This document shows, piece after piece, positions 36,485-57,689 of a DNA stretch of 64,000 nucleotides (its first letter is position 1; every line of letters begins with the position of its first letter). The DNA is from Cololabis saira (lineage: Eukaryota > Chordata > Actinopteri > Beloniformes > Belonidae): assembly GCF_033807715.1 (NCBI RefSeq), contig NC_084592.1, forward strand, positions 26,697,501 through 26,761,500, read 5' to 3'. The position numbers and the translations under genes were made by a program. The notes under the pieces are model-generated. The model did no database searches, was not told where the DNA came from, and was given only the letters and a program-made list of their open reading frames with translations.

Positions 36485-36708
36485 GGAAGTGAATATGTGA
36501 TGATTGTCTACTTGACTCATGTCTGCGCTGATTTCTCGGGAATGACGCGGGTTGTTGCGCGTTCTCGTGCGCGTTCCCGCGGATAAAAGCGGCGCGTCCT
36601 GGTCCTGCCTCTTTATTCACAACCTGATCAGCTGTCCTGTACTTACAGTCTGTGTGAGTGGATTCCTGACTGTTTTTCACTTTATTTGAAAACGACAACA
36701 GCCACGAG
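36485..36708 (+). promoter_or_regulatory. STAT1-like promoter and non-coding first exon
   Basis: A TATA-like GATAAAAG lies at about 36582, in a short GC-rich window within otherwise A/T-rich DNA. Upstream are GGAAGTGAAT (36485-36494), one base from the ETS-IRF composite form GGAANNGAAA, and TTCTCGGGAA (36533-36542), a TTC-N4-GAA STAT-type palindrome. The leader exon probably starts near 36610 and ends at 36708 (CCACGAG then GTAAGT donor). Self-induction by interferon is known for STAT1 genes; whether these sites act so is inference. Confidence 0.55.
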
Positions 36709-36754
36709 GTAAGTAATCTTCCTGCATTCAAAGAAAAACATAGAAAGCGTTGTT

Positions 36755-36770
36755 TCCCCCCCCCCCCCCC
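36755..36770. repeat. poly(C) run
   Basis: About a dozen and a half C residues lie just inside the first intron of the STAT1-like gene. Confidence 0.9.
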
Positions 36771-37027
36771 CTTAATGCTTCTTAATTGAAACTGTTATTG
36801 CGTGAAGTTTCCTCCGATTATCGTCAACCTTGCAATAGTTTAGCTACTTTTGTCATATAATATCTCTAAAAAGAAAAGGACAGGCAAAAAATAATAGCTA
36901 ATTAAAAAAAATCTTGGTATTCTCGCCTTTTCATTGAGACATAACACACACATGCCAATTCACTGTCATGCCATTATACCGGAAACGCTGGTTTTTAGTT
37001 AAGTTTTGTTTTTCTGGGCGAGGACAG

Positions 37028-47760
<10,733 letters not shown>

Positions 47761-48090
47761 TATGTGATGGGTCACAGACTGAGCACTTAGGTTTATAAAA
47801 TGCAGGGACTGCCTTTTTATATTATTTAAAGGTGCAGTAATGTATACTGTAGATGAAGCAAGCATGATTAAAAAGAAATCATAGTCACAAATGAATCTAG
47901 AGAAAGCAAGTTGCTTGATTTTACAGTACAATATTGCTTGACATTGTTCACTATGTAAAAGCATTTTATAATTGCAATTTATTTGATATTGGTGGTGTTT
48001 CTCCATCATGTTTCTCTACAATTGTTTTGCTGTTTTTTTGCTGTGTTCTTTTGTACTATGCTGTAATAAAGATTTATTTTATTATATATA
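47761..48090 (+). terminator. STAT1-like 3' UTR with poly(A) signal
   Basis: AATAAA occurs at 48065-48070, about 305 bases after the stop, followed by a T- and TA-rich stretch. This is the first clear signal downstream and fixes a short 3' UTR. Confidence 0.7.
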
Positions 48091-48835
48091 TATATTATAA
48101 TTTGAATGCATTCTTTTGTCAAGAAAAAAAGCATTGGACAGTACTGAGTTTAGGATGTAACTAAGTTATTGTCATCTTCATTGGTCTCATATCTTTATAT
48201 AACTGAGATATGACTTACACCCATAAAAGAGATCTGGCTCAAAGGAGCTGGATTTGATTTGATTTGAGGAGGTGGGACATGGGGAGCATTCCCTAAAAGA
48301 GACTTGCAACTACACCTGCTGCAAAAGGAGGTTCTGGAAAGTCTCTCTCCTTCATTTTGTCTTATTTCTGTAGATACTGAGTTACATTATACCAACAAAA
48401 CCTGATGTGACCACGTCACCTCTTGTAAAGAGACAAAAAGAAGCCTTACCCGATGTATTCAATTATGCAACGTTATTAATAATTCAGGACAAAATCAGTA
48501 TCGTGTATAAAATACCAGAGAATAGAAGAGTCTGGAAAGTTGGATCAGCCTTGCAGCTCATCTCATGGGGTCTCTGGTGACCCAGCAAACAATCCACTCA
48601 GTACAACACAAAGTTTTACTGTTGCACACAACTTCTGGCACACCGCCTTTTAGAAAAGCACGTGATTAAAGTGCTTTGAAACAATAGTTTCAACCTGTAA
48701 AATCCTGATAAAATAAATGCATAAACAGATTGAAATCAACCTCATCCATTTTACTTCCCATCTATATTAAATGACAAAATAAAGGTAATATCCAAGTAAT
48801 ACTGCACGGCATCAAACAAAAGGACAGGTAAGTAG
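48091..48835. other. intergenic, nothing recognised
   Basis: A/T-rich sequence without a plausible exon or a repeat that I can name. Confidence 0.4.
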
Positions 48836-48839
48836 GACA

Positions 48840-49440
48840 GCAGTCAGGGCCGCCGCAAGGGCTGTGCGAACCGTGCAACCGCATGGGGCCTCGCACCCCA
48901 AGGGGGCTCGCGCTATGGGCCGTTTTTTTTTTTTTTTTTTTTTTTTTTTTTCCTTTTTTCCCTTATAAATATGAACAGTCACGTTCCATTACAGACCTAA
49001 ATGTGTACTAGTCTGTGCATATCAATAAATATATGTGCAATGATGCGCGTGTCGTATGTGGTTCAATACAACTGCGTCAGACCAAGCGCAGACACAAGGT
49101 CTCTGATCCAGACGGGTGGAGTTGGAACAAACTGAACAGAATGTCGAGAGAACGAGACAGATTCAGGAAATTTCCATTAAAAAAAAGAAAAAAACTAAAG
49201 AAAATGAAAGAGTGTAATGATTCTCTGAAAGGCTCGTTTGATAAATTTGTTACAAAAATCACCGCCACCGTCAAGCAGCCATGGGGCCCCCGCGTCGAGG
49301 CAAGCCAAATGATGATGAGGCAGGGGAAGGTATCCAGTATTTTGCTAATTGGAGAGTTAAAATTGCGCGTATAGACACCCGATCCGACCCGAAAAACCCA
49401 CAAATTTTGCGCTCACGCAAATATCATTCAAGTTTTTAAA
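48840..49440. mobile_element. hAT-type transposon remnant (ZMYM-like transposase N-terminus)
   Basis: The GC-rich end GGGCCGCCGCAAGGGCTGTG and CATGGGGCCTCGCACCCC are typical of a common fish hAT-like repeat. They are followed by a T run (48925-48950). An open frame at 49015-49374 has a KVSDPDGWSWNKLNRMSRER basic stretch then RKKLKKMKECNDSLKGSFDK, resembling the lysine-rich start of hAT/ZMYM transposases. Only a fragment remains. Confidence 0.4.
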
Positions 49441-50252
49441 CAAGGTGAGTTTGTGCAATGTCCAAAGAAATAATGTGAATGAAAGACATAAGAGCACGAG
49501 GACGGCAGCGGTTTGTGTAAAAATGAACTAAAATAAAATCAAAGGTTCTGATACAGAGGATGAAAGAGGAGATATTTGACCATAAAACACATCTACATTT
49601 GGGAAAAGCCAATCTCAGGGTTGCAGCTCAAAAATCTCATCTGTAAAGTACAGCAGGTGATGATTGATTGAATGATTTGGGATTGTTTTGTAGCCAGGGC
49701 CCCTTGAAAACTTGCAGTTATGAGTCTACTATGACCAAATGGGAGTAAGATAAGAGAGCAAAGAATGATTGAAAAAGAAAACAATAAAGATGTTGCAACA
49801 ACCCAATCAAAGTCCAGATCAGAACCTGAATGAAATGCTGTGGGACCTGACGTCAGCTGTGGTTAAACAAGTGTGTGCAAACCTAAATAAACGGAAGCAA
49901 CACTGGTAAACAAAAGTCCCGCCACGACAATGTGTAAAACCAATAATATCCAGAAAATGGTTACCTGAATATGCTTCCTGTTAAATGCAGTTTTACGGTA
50001 AATGTTGTGATATTTAATAAACTAAGTGCCTTTTAGAATTGTTATTGACATGAAGCATCAAAATGGTGTATTTGTAAGGTGAAAAAAAAATCTGGGTAAG
50101 CAGCATGTCTCAGTTGGCGTGACCATTTATCAAAGATCAGTGAGAAGGAGTTCAGAGTGGGACAAAATCAACTCCTCCTTTCTTATTGATCACATACACC
50201 AGGGACTGATCTATTATCTATACTCTATCTATTAATGTTGCTGTACCTTATT
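49441..50252. other. intergenic, possible Tc1-like scrap
   Basis: CCAATCAAAGTCCAGATCAG followed by AACCTGAATGAAATGCTGTGG (49803-49843) is a typical Tc1 transposase 3' phrase. The rest shows nothing recognisable. Confidence 0.35.
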
Positions 50253-50438
50253 GGTATATGTCAACAGGCGTTTTTATTTCACGCGGCTAGATAAAATGAA
50301 TATTATCATGGTTTTAAAAAAAAAAATTTTTTTTGTTTGCACAGTTTTGTGTAATAGTTTTTGAAAGACTGAAACATGTCTGAAAAAGTGAGAAAAGGCA
50401 GTCTTACAAAGCTTAAACAGGCTTTTTCTTTTCTTTAG

Positions 50439-50545
50439 ATGATGGCAGATGCCTCGGTGGCCGGAGCCGCTGACCCTGGACTTGGTGCTCCAGAATCCAG
50501 TCATCCAGAAACTCGACAGCAGCTTTCCCAGAAAGATCCCTCAAC

Positions 50546-50548
<3 letters not shown>
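50439..50548 (+). pseudogene. decayed STAT first coding exon (third STAT copy)
   Basis: After a TTTTCTTTCTTTAG acceptor-like tract the sequence reads ATGATGGCAG, then ATG at 50449 (intact gene: GAGGACAG then ATG). The frame gives MPRWPEPLTLDLVLQNPVIQ, then KLDSSFPRKIPQL. Set without gaps against the STAT1-like exon, it keeps Met1, Trp4, Leu10-Asp11, Leu14-Gln15, Ile19-Gln20, Phe26-Pro27-Arg28 and Ile30. By eye about two thirds of the bases agree. It then runs straight into a (GT)n array at the position of Cys35-Val36-Cys37, so the exon has no intact end. It is closer to the STAT1-like gene than to STAT4. No SH2 or other central exon was found nearby. Confidence 0.7.

Positions 50549-50640
<92 letters not shown>
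50549..50640. repeat. (GT)n microsatellite, about 46 units, copy A
   Basis: An uninterrupted GT array starting inside the STAT exon relic. The sequence after it, TACTGGGAAGACAAGGCTGC, is shared with copy B. Confidence 0.95.
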
Positions 50641-50643
<3 letters not shown>

Positions 50644-51112
50644 GGGAAGACAAGGCTGCAGACAGTGACAGGCTCAATCTGTCATGAATGTTGCCTACTG
50701 TAGATTTTATTTATTTATTTCCACTGTGGTGTTTTAAGTGTCCCAGTGAGTCTTAACAAGGAACCAGCGTTACAGGAACCTCTCCATCATCAAAGGGGAC
50801 ATACGGTTCTCTGAAAACCAAAACGTTTTTCTTAACTCGACACCATTTATTTAGTTGCAGTGATGAAAAATCTAATACTTTCTTTCAAATAAATTCCGTC
50901 CAACAACATGAACTTGAAATGCCCGATTGGTTTTGCTCTTATGATTGTAAACATAAGAACATAAGTAAATATTTGCCTTTTATATGGGGATTAAAAAAAA
51001 TAGCAAATTTGGCATACTTTAATTTTGCTGTCTCCGATTAATCCCATACCTATTGGACTTACTTAAATATAGATTTTTGGGGTGATGAACTCAATTTATT
51101 CCATCTCCACAG

Positions 51113-51165
51113 AACTGGAGCCTACCTCCCCTGAATCCGACATCTTCTGGCCTTCACATCAGTAA
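51113..51165 (+). pseudogene. possible relic of a STAT last coding exon
   Basis: After a CCATCTCCACAG acceptor, the frame LEPTSPESDIFWPSHQ-stop can be set against LQELLDDPDIMWPSYL in the last exon of the STAT1-like gene: Asp-Ile-x-Trp-Pro-Ser is shared, and 17 of 22 bases agree over the GACAT...TGGCC core. An extra weak match (CCAGCGTTACAGGA at 50765-50778 against CCAACGCTACAGGA) lies upstream. In copy B the same exon is split by an insert. The stretch is short, so chance cannot be excluded. Confidence 0.45.
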
Positions 51166-51334
51166 ACTTGTCAACTCTATCTCTCATCACCTCAAGTAAA
51201 TGTTGCTGATCCTGTTCACTCCTCCCAAAATATGATGCTTGCCCTTTTTTGGGTCTAATATAATGGCTTATTGGATCAAAATGAACACTGATTTATCTTT
51301 TATCTTTTGATGAATGTTTGATACTATGTGAAGA

Positions 51335-53450
51335 GTGTAGATGAAACAAGAACAATTACAAAATGAATATTGTGGAGAACTTCAGGCATGTCTTAGGGAC
51401 ATCAAGGACTGGATGTCCACTCATTTTTTGCTTCTAAATCCCGATAAAACAGAGGTTATCATTTTTGGTCCAAAGCATCTTAGGAAGGGATTACATGGTG
51501 TTCCGATGGCCTTCAGTACAACTTTGAGAAGCCTTGGTATTATTTTGGATAAGGATTTGTTTAAACCGTATATTAATCAGGCTTGTAAAACAGCGTTTTT
51601 CCATCTCCGTAACTTTGCAAAGATCAGGAATATCCTATCGCAGAGTGATGCAGAAAAACTAATTCAAGTGTTTGTATCTTCTGGGCTAGATTCCTGTAAT
51701 GTGTTATTAGCAGGATGTCCAAGTTATCAACAAGAGAGACCACGTCTCTCAAGTGTTAGCTTCGCTCCATTGGCTCCCTGTAAAACTCAGAATCCAATTC
51801 AAAATGTTATTACTTGCGTATAAAGCCCAAAAAGACCTAGCTCTGTGATATTTGCAAGACCTAATAGTAGGCTACCTTATGTTCCTAACAGAGCTCTCAG
51901 AGTGCAAGTTTACTCGTAGTTTCTAGAGTATCCAAATGTAGATGTAGAGGGCGGGCGTTCTGCTATCAGGTACCGTTACTATGGAACCAACTGCCAGTTT
52001 GGGTTAAGGAGGCTGACACCACCTCCACCTTTAAAACCAAACTTTAAACGTTTGTTTAGTAAAGCCTATAGTTAGTGTTTAGTAAACTTTTAGTTTGTGT
52101 TCAGTAAACTTCTAGTTAGTGTTAGTAAACCTTTAGTTAGCGTAAACTCTAGTGTGTTAGAGTCAGTAGCTGCAACTATAGAACAAGACTATTGGCACTT
52201 ACGCACTAGGACTTACTTGGCCCGACTCGGCTCGGTGCGGTACGGCACGGTTCCACACGTGTGTTTTCGCACTGCCAGGGGAGAAGCGGGCAGGTTGTGG
52301 TGAAGCTGCTGTGACGTACTCGATTGCGCAACCGCTTTGTTCATGTCGGCGCAGATGAGAAATCAGCTGGAGCCAAACAGACGTTTTGCGCTTTATAATA
52401 AAATCGCCGCGAGCCGCGGGTCGCTCTCGCGCTGACTCCCGCTTCCTGATTCAAACGTCTGACGGCCCCGCCCCCCGACCAATCAGAGGCGCGGAGGATG
52501 GTGACGTCCCTGCCCCCGACCAATCGGTGGCGAGGAGGTGGTGACATCAGAAATAGTCCCTGCTCAGCCCGCTTTCAGAACCTCATTGAAATGGTTACAG
52601 AAAAAAGTACCGACTTGGAGCGGCTCTACACGTCTCAGCCCTAGTGCGAAAGCGCAAACCGGGTAGAACCGAGCTGAGGTGGTACCAGTGCAAAAGCGGC
52701 ATATAACAGTTAGTCTCAAACGTAGCTTCGTTGTAGATATGCTGCTATAGGCCTACGCTGCAGGGGGACTCCAACATGATCCACTGGGTGGTGCCATCAC
52801 CCATCCTTCTCTCTCCTTTCTCAGTTATTCATTATACGTTTTTCATAACCATTATTGTTCTCCATTGTTCTTGTAGTTTGTTGTGATGGTCTGCCCCCCC
52901 CTTCTTTTCTCTTTTGTGCATGTTTGTAGGCCTACAACACTGCCGGAGCTTCAGGAGCTGCATGCTGACCTGCAGTCCCAGCCTCTGATCATCCCACTGC
53001 TTGCTTCCACCTGTCTGTATAGATGTCTGTTGGATATCTGCTGACATCCTGACCTTCAACCCCCCCCCCCCTCTGACCACCTCAGGGTCTGCTGTCTACA
53101 TCTGCTTGTATAGTCATCCCTGTAGTGCACCAGTTAGCCATTGTGTCTGTGTCCATCCTGTCTCTGTTCTTCATTCTCTCTGTCTGATCTCTTTTTTCCT
53201 GCTCGTCCCATCTGGGCTCCAGCAGGAGGGAGTGAGACTGGTCCTGCTCAAGGTTTCTTCCCCTTTAAAGGGGAGTTTTTTCTTGCCACTATTTGGCTTA
53301 AGGTTTTTCTCCCACTAGGGGAGTTTTTACTTGCCAGTGTTTATGTAATAATTGCTCGGAGGTCATGTTCTGGGTGTTTGGAAAGCACCTAGAGACAACT
53401 TCTGTTGTAATAGATGCTATATAAATAAAATTGAATTGAATTGAATTGAA
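51335..53450 (+). mobile_element. L2-like LINE, 3' half, copy A
   Basis: The open part (51341-51740) encodes the RT C-terminal region, LQACLRDIKDWMSTHFLLLN then PDKTEVIIFGPK and the FFHLRNFAKIRNILS stretch. It then decays. A DNA element interrupts it at about 52195-52700. The 3' UTR has GGTTTCTTCCCCTTTAAAGG and the end ATATAAATAAAATTG plus a (GAATT)n tail, standard for the fish L2 clade. 5' truncated and dead. Confidence 0.85.
52195..52700. mobile_element. non-autonomous DNA element inside the LINE, copy A
   Basis: GC-rich block with imperfect inverted ends: CGACTCGGCTCGGTGCGG left, and a right end whose reverse complement carries CCTCAGCTCGGTTCTACCCG. It carries two CCCCGACCAATC boxes. Same family as 296-530. 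The target duplication could not be fixed. Confidence 0.55.
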
Positions 53451-53639
53451 CCACAAATTACCACAAATGCAAGTTATTTATCTGATGAGGGGAATTCCAT
53501 TTACTGTCCATAAAGATAAGTTATTTTACAGATTAGGCCAATGCAATACTGTATGTGCATCTGAACAGTGTGTTTCTCCGTCAATATGCAGGTGTTCTAT
53601 GGTTTCTAAAATGACAATGTTGGGATAAAGATGGTGGGC

Positions 53640-53955
53640 AGGATGCTTGCTTAGTGACTTGTATTATTGCCTAACAGCAAGAAGGTTCATGGTTTGCCTC
53701 CCTGCAGGAGTCTTGTTTGGAGTTTGCATGTTTTCCCTGTGTACTCAGGCTTCCTCCCCCAGTCCAAAAACATGTGTATTAGGTCAATTGGTAATTGTAA
53801 ATTCTCCATAGGAGTGAGTGCTCTTTGTGTTCTTCTTTTCTATATGTGGCCTTCTAATGGGCTGGCAACCCGTCCAGATTGTACCCCTATTTTTCACCCA
53901 AAGTGAGCTGGAGTAGGCTCCAGCAGACCATCGGTGCCCAGAATTGAAATAAGCA
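53640..53955 (+). repeat. interspersed repeat, copy A
   Basis: GCCTAACAGCAAGAAGGTTC, GTCCAAAAACATGTGTATTAGG and GAGCTGGAGTAGGCTCCAGC in this order match a very common fish repeat family (also 10225-10500). Confidence 0.6.
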
Positions 53956-54048
53956 GGTATATGCCAACAGGTGTTTTTATTTCACGCGGCTAGATAAAAT
54001 GAATATTATCATGGTTTTAAAAAAAAAAATTTACCAGAAAGATCCCTC

Positions 54049-54052
<4 letters not shown>

Positions 54053-54110
<58 letters not shown>
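54053..54110. repeat. (GT)n microsatellite, copy B
   Basis: About 29 units, against about 46 in copy A. Preceded by CCAGAAAGATCCCTCAACTG, the last remnant of the STAT exon relic. Confidence 0.95.
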
Positions 54111-54113
<3 letters not shown>

Positions 54114-54599
54114 GGGAAGACAAGGCTGCAGACAGTGACAGGCTCAATCTGTCATGAATGTTGCCTACTGTAGATTTTATTAATTTATTTCCACTGTGGT
54201 GTTTTAAGTGTCCCAGTGAGTCTTAACAGGGAACCAGCGTTACAGGAACCTCTCCATCATCAAAGGGGACATACGGTTCTCTGAAAACCAAAACGTTTTT
54301 CTTAACTCGACACCATTTATTTAGTTGCAGTGATGAAAAATCTAATACTTTCTTTCAAATAAATTCCGTCCAACAACATGAACTTGAAATGCCCGATTGG
54401 TTTTGCTCTTATGATTGTAAACATAAGAACATAAGTAAATATTTGCCTTTTATATGGGGATTAAAAAAAATAGAAAAAATTTGGCATACTTTAATTTTGC
54501 TGTCTCCGATTAATCCCATACCTATTGGACTTACTTAAATATAGATTTTTGGGGTGATGAACTCAACTTATACCATCTCCACAGAACTGGAGCCTACCT

Positions 54600-55000
54600 T
54601 ACATGACATTGTGTTTAGCAGACGCTTTTATCCAAACCAACGTAAAGAAAAGAAAAAGAAAAAGAGGAACACAATAAAGTCTAAAGGTAGAGGGAAACTT
54701 GCAGAAAACCAAAAGTGTAATTTCTAAGAGTCTGTATGATTGAGTTGAGGTAGGTGGGAGTTGAACGAGACATCATTATGGACGCTGGAGAGGAAGTGTG
54801 TGGAAAGTACAGTATATATAATATCATTTTAAGGCCACTAAGCCCATGTTCAAATTAATGGTTTGTTTGTTTGATATAAAATGTTTTGCCCACTGTAGTT
54901 AATTGAAACAATGTTTTTCCTGCACTGAAGAATTAACTTTTCAAAATGAGGGAGGAACTCCTCAAAAATTCGGGCCAAGCAGACTTAACTTCAAAACTCC
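54600..55000. mobile_element. insert present only in copy B
   Basis: Relative to copy A, about 400 bases are added in the middle of the possible STAT last-exon relic. The insert starts with TTACATGACATTGTGTTTAG and GCAGACGCTTTTATCCAA, a phrase found in many fish SINE/LINE-associated repeats. Confidence 0.65.
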
Positions 55001-55624
55001 CCTGAATCCGACATCTTCTGGCCTTCACATCAATAAACTTGTCAACTCTATCTCTCATCACCTCAAGTAAATGTTGCTGATCCTGTTCACTCCTCCCAAA
55101 ATATGATGCTTGCCCTTTTTTGGGTCTAATATAATGGCTTATTGGATCAAAATGAACACTGATTTATCTTTTGTCTTTTGATGAATGTTTGATACTATGT
55201 GAAGAGTGTAGATGAAACAAGAACAATTACAAAATGAATATTGTGGAGAACTTCAGGCATGTCTTAGGGACATCAAGGACTGGATGTCCACTCATTTTTT
55301 GCTTCTAAATCCCGATAAAACAGAGGTTATCATTTTTGGTCCAAAGCATCTTAGGAAGGGATTAGATGGTGTTCCGATGGCCTTCAGTACAACTTTGAGA
55401 AGCCTTGGTATTATTTTCGATAAGAATTTGTTTAAACCGTATATTAATCAGGCTTGTAAAACAGCGTTTTTCCATCTCCGTAACTTTGCAAAGATCAGGA
55501 ATATCTTATCGCAGAGTGATGCAGAAAAACTCATTCAAGTGTTTGTATCTTCTGGGCTAGATTCCTGTAATGTGTTATTAGCAGGATGTCCAAGTTATCA
55601 ACAAGAGAGACCAAGTCTCTCAAG

Positions 55625-55760
55625 TTCTTCTAAAAAGGGTTTTATTTTTAAAAACACTGGACTTAAAACATACTTAAAAACACAAGACGTCCAGTGTTTT
55701 TTTAAAAATAAAACCCTTTTTAGAAGAACTTTCTACCTGGATAAATGAATCTCCACAGAC
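55625..55760. mobile_element. foldback insert with 12-bp target duplication, copy B only
   Basis: AAGTCTCTCAAG flanks the insert (55613-55624 and 55761-55772). Arms at 55622-55662 and 55689-55731 are inverted copies differing only by two extra bases in an A/T run, with a 26-base loop. A unique 29-base tail with CTACCTGGATAAATGAATC follows. Confidence 0.8.
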
Positions 55761-56213
55761 AAGTCTCTCAAGTGTTAGCTTCGCTCCATTGGCTCCCTGT
55801 AAAACTCAGAATCCAATTCAAAATGTTATTACTTGCGTATAAAGCCCAAAAAGACCTAGCTCTGTGATATTTGCAAGACCTAATAGTAGGCTACCTTATG
55901 TTCCTAACAGAGCTCTCAGAGTGCAAGTTTACTCGTAGTTTCTAGAGTATCCAAATGTAGATGTAGAGGGCGGGTGTTCTGCTATCAGGTACCGTTACTA
56001 TGGAACCAACTGCCAGTTTGGGTTAAGGAGGCTGACACCACCTCCACCTTTAAAACCAAACTTTAAACGTTTGTTTAGTAAAGCCTATAGTTAGTGTTTA
56101 GTAAACTTTTAGTTTGTGTTCAGTAAACTTCTAGTTAGTGTTAGTAAACCTTTAGTTAGCGTAAACTCTAGTGTGTTAGAGTCAGTAGCTGCAACTATAG
56201 AACAAGACTATTG

Positions 56214-56719
56214 GCACTTACGCACTAGGACTTACTTGGCCCGACTCGGCTCGGTGCGGTACGGCACGGTTCCACACGTGTGTTTTCGCACTGCCAGGGG
56301 AGAAGCGGGCAGGTTGTGGTGAAGCTGCTGTGACGTACTCGATTGCGCAACCGCTTTGTTCATGTCGGCGCAGATGAGAAATCAGCTGGAGCCAAACAGA
56401 CGTTTTGCGCTTTATAATAAAATCGCCGCGAGCCGTGGGTCGCTCTCGCGCTGACTCCCGCTTCCTGATTCAAACGTCTGACGGCCCCGCCCCCCGACCA
56501 ATCAGAGGCGCGGAGGATGGTGACGTCCCCGCCCCCGACCAATCAGTGGCGAGGAGGTGGTGACATCAGAAATAGTCCCTGCTCAGCCCGCTTTCAGAAC
56601 CTCATTGAAATGGTTACAGAAAAAAGTACCGACTTGGAGCGGCTCTACACGTCTCAGCCCTAGTGCGAAAGCGCAAACCGGGTAGAACCGAGCTGAGGTG
56701 GTACCAGTGCAAAAGCGGC
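56214..56719. mobile_element. non-autonomous DNA element inside the LINE, copy B
   Basis: Counterpart of 52195-52700, at the same place in the LINE, so the insertion predates the tandem duplication. Confidence 0.55.
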
Positions 56720-57689
56720 ATATAACAGTTAGTCTCAAACATAGCTTCGTTGTAGATATGCTGCTATAGGCCTACGCTGCAGGGGGACTCCAACATGATC
56801 CACTGGGGGGTGCCATCACCCATCCTTCTCTTTCTTTTCTCAGTTATTCATTATAAGTTTTTCATAACCATTATTGTTCTCCATTGTTCTTGTAGTTTGT
56901 TGTGATGGTCTGCCCCCCCCCTTCTTTTCTCTTTTGTGCATGTTTGTAGGCCTACAACACTGCCGGAGCTTCAGGAGCTGCATGCTGACCTGCAGTCCCA
57001 GCCTCTGATCATCCCACTGCTTGCTTCCACCTGTCTGTATAGATGTCTGTTGGATATCTGCTGACATCCTGACCTTCAACCCCCCCCTCTGACCACCTCA
57101 GGGTCTGCTGTCTACATCTGCTTGTATAGTCATCCCTGTAGTGCACCAGTTAGCCATTGTGTCTGTGTCCATCCTGTCTCTGTTCTTCATTCTCTCTGTC
57201 TGATCTCTCTTTTCCTGCTCGTCCCATCTGGGCTCCAGCAGGAGGGAGTGAGCCTGGTCCTGCTCAAGGTTTCTTCCCCTTTAAAGGGGAGTTTTTTCTT
57301 GCCACTATTTGGCTTAAGGTTTTTCTCCCACTAGGGGAGTTTTTACCTGCCATTGTTTATGTTATGTTTATGTAATAATTGCCCGGGGGGTCATGTTCTG
57401 GGTCTTTGGAAAGCACCTAGAGACAACTTCTGTTGTAATAGATGCTATATAAATAAAATTGAATTGAATTGAATTGAACCACAAATTACCACAAATGCAA
57501 GTTATTTATCTGATGAGGGGAATTCCATTTACTGTCCATAAAGATAAGTTATTTTACAGATTAGGCCAATGCAATACTGTATGTGCATCTGAACAGTGTG
57601 TTTCTCCGTCAATATGCAGGCGTTCTATGGTTTCTAAAATGACAATGTTGGGATAAAGATGGTGGGCAGGATGCTTGCTTAGTGACTAG

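Larger units (their letters stand above)
50253..53955 (+). repeat. copy A of a large tandem duplication
   Basis: Copy A begins GGTATATGTCAACAGG and ends CAGAATTGAAATAAGCAG. It is followed at once by copy B with nearly the same sequence in the same order. It contains the STAT exon relic, a (GT)n, a possible STAT last-exon relic, an L2-like LINE 3' half with an inserted DNA element, and an interspersed repeat. Most of the sequence matches B with only scattered substitutions. Confidence 0.95.
55206..57478 (+). mobile_element. L2-like LINE, 3' half, copy B
   Basis: Same content as copy A: RT C-terminal frame from 55212, an inserted DNA element, an L2-type 3' UTR and a (GAATT)n tail. The frame is further broken by the foldback insert at 55625. 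Confidence 0.85.

Noticed and set aside
36968..37027. In-frame ATG upstream of the STAT1-like start
   Set aside because: It lies before the acceptor AG at 37026-37027. The MAQW start at 37028 matches the STAT family start and context.
49015..49374. 119-codon basic open frame as a host gene
   Set aside because: It lies within a hAT-like repeat and has no splice context or known domain beyond transposase-like residues.
50650..51112. Further STAT exons between the two relic exons
   Set aside because: No SH2, DNA-binding or coiled-coil motif was found. The CCAGCGTTACAGGA match at 50765 is too short to call alone.
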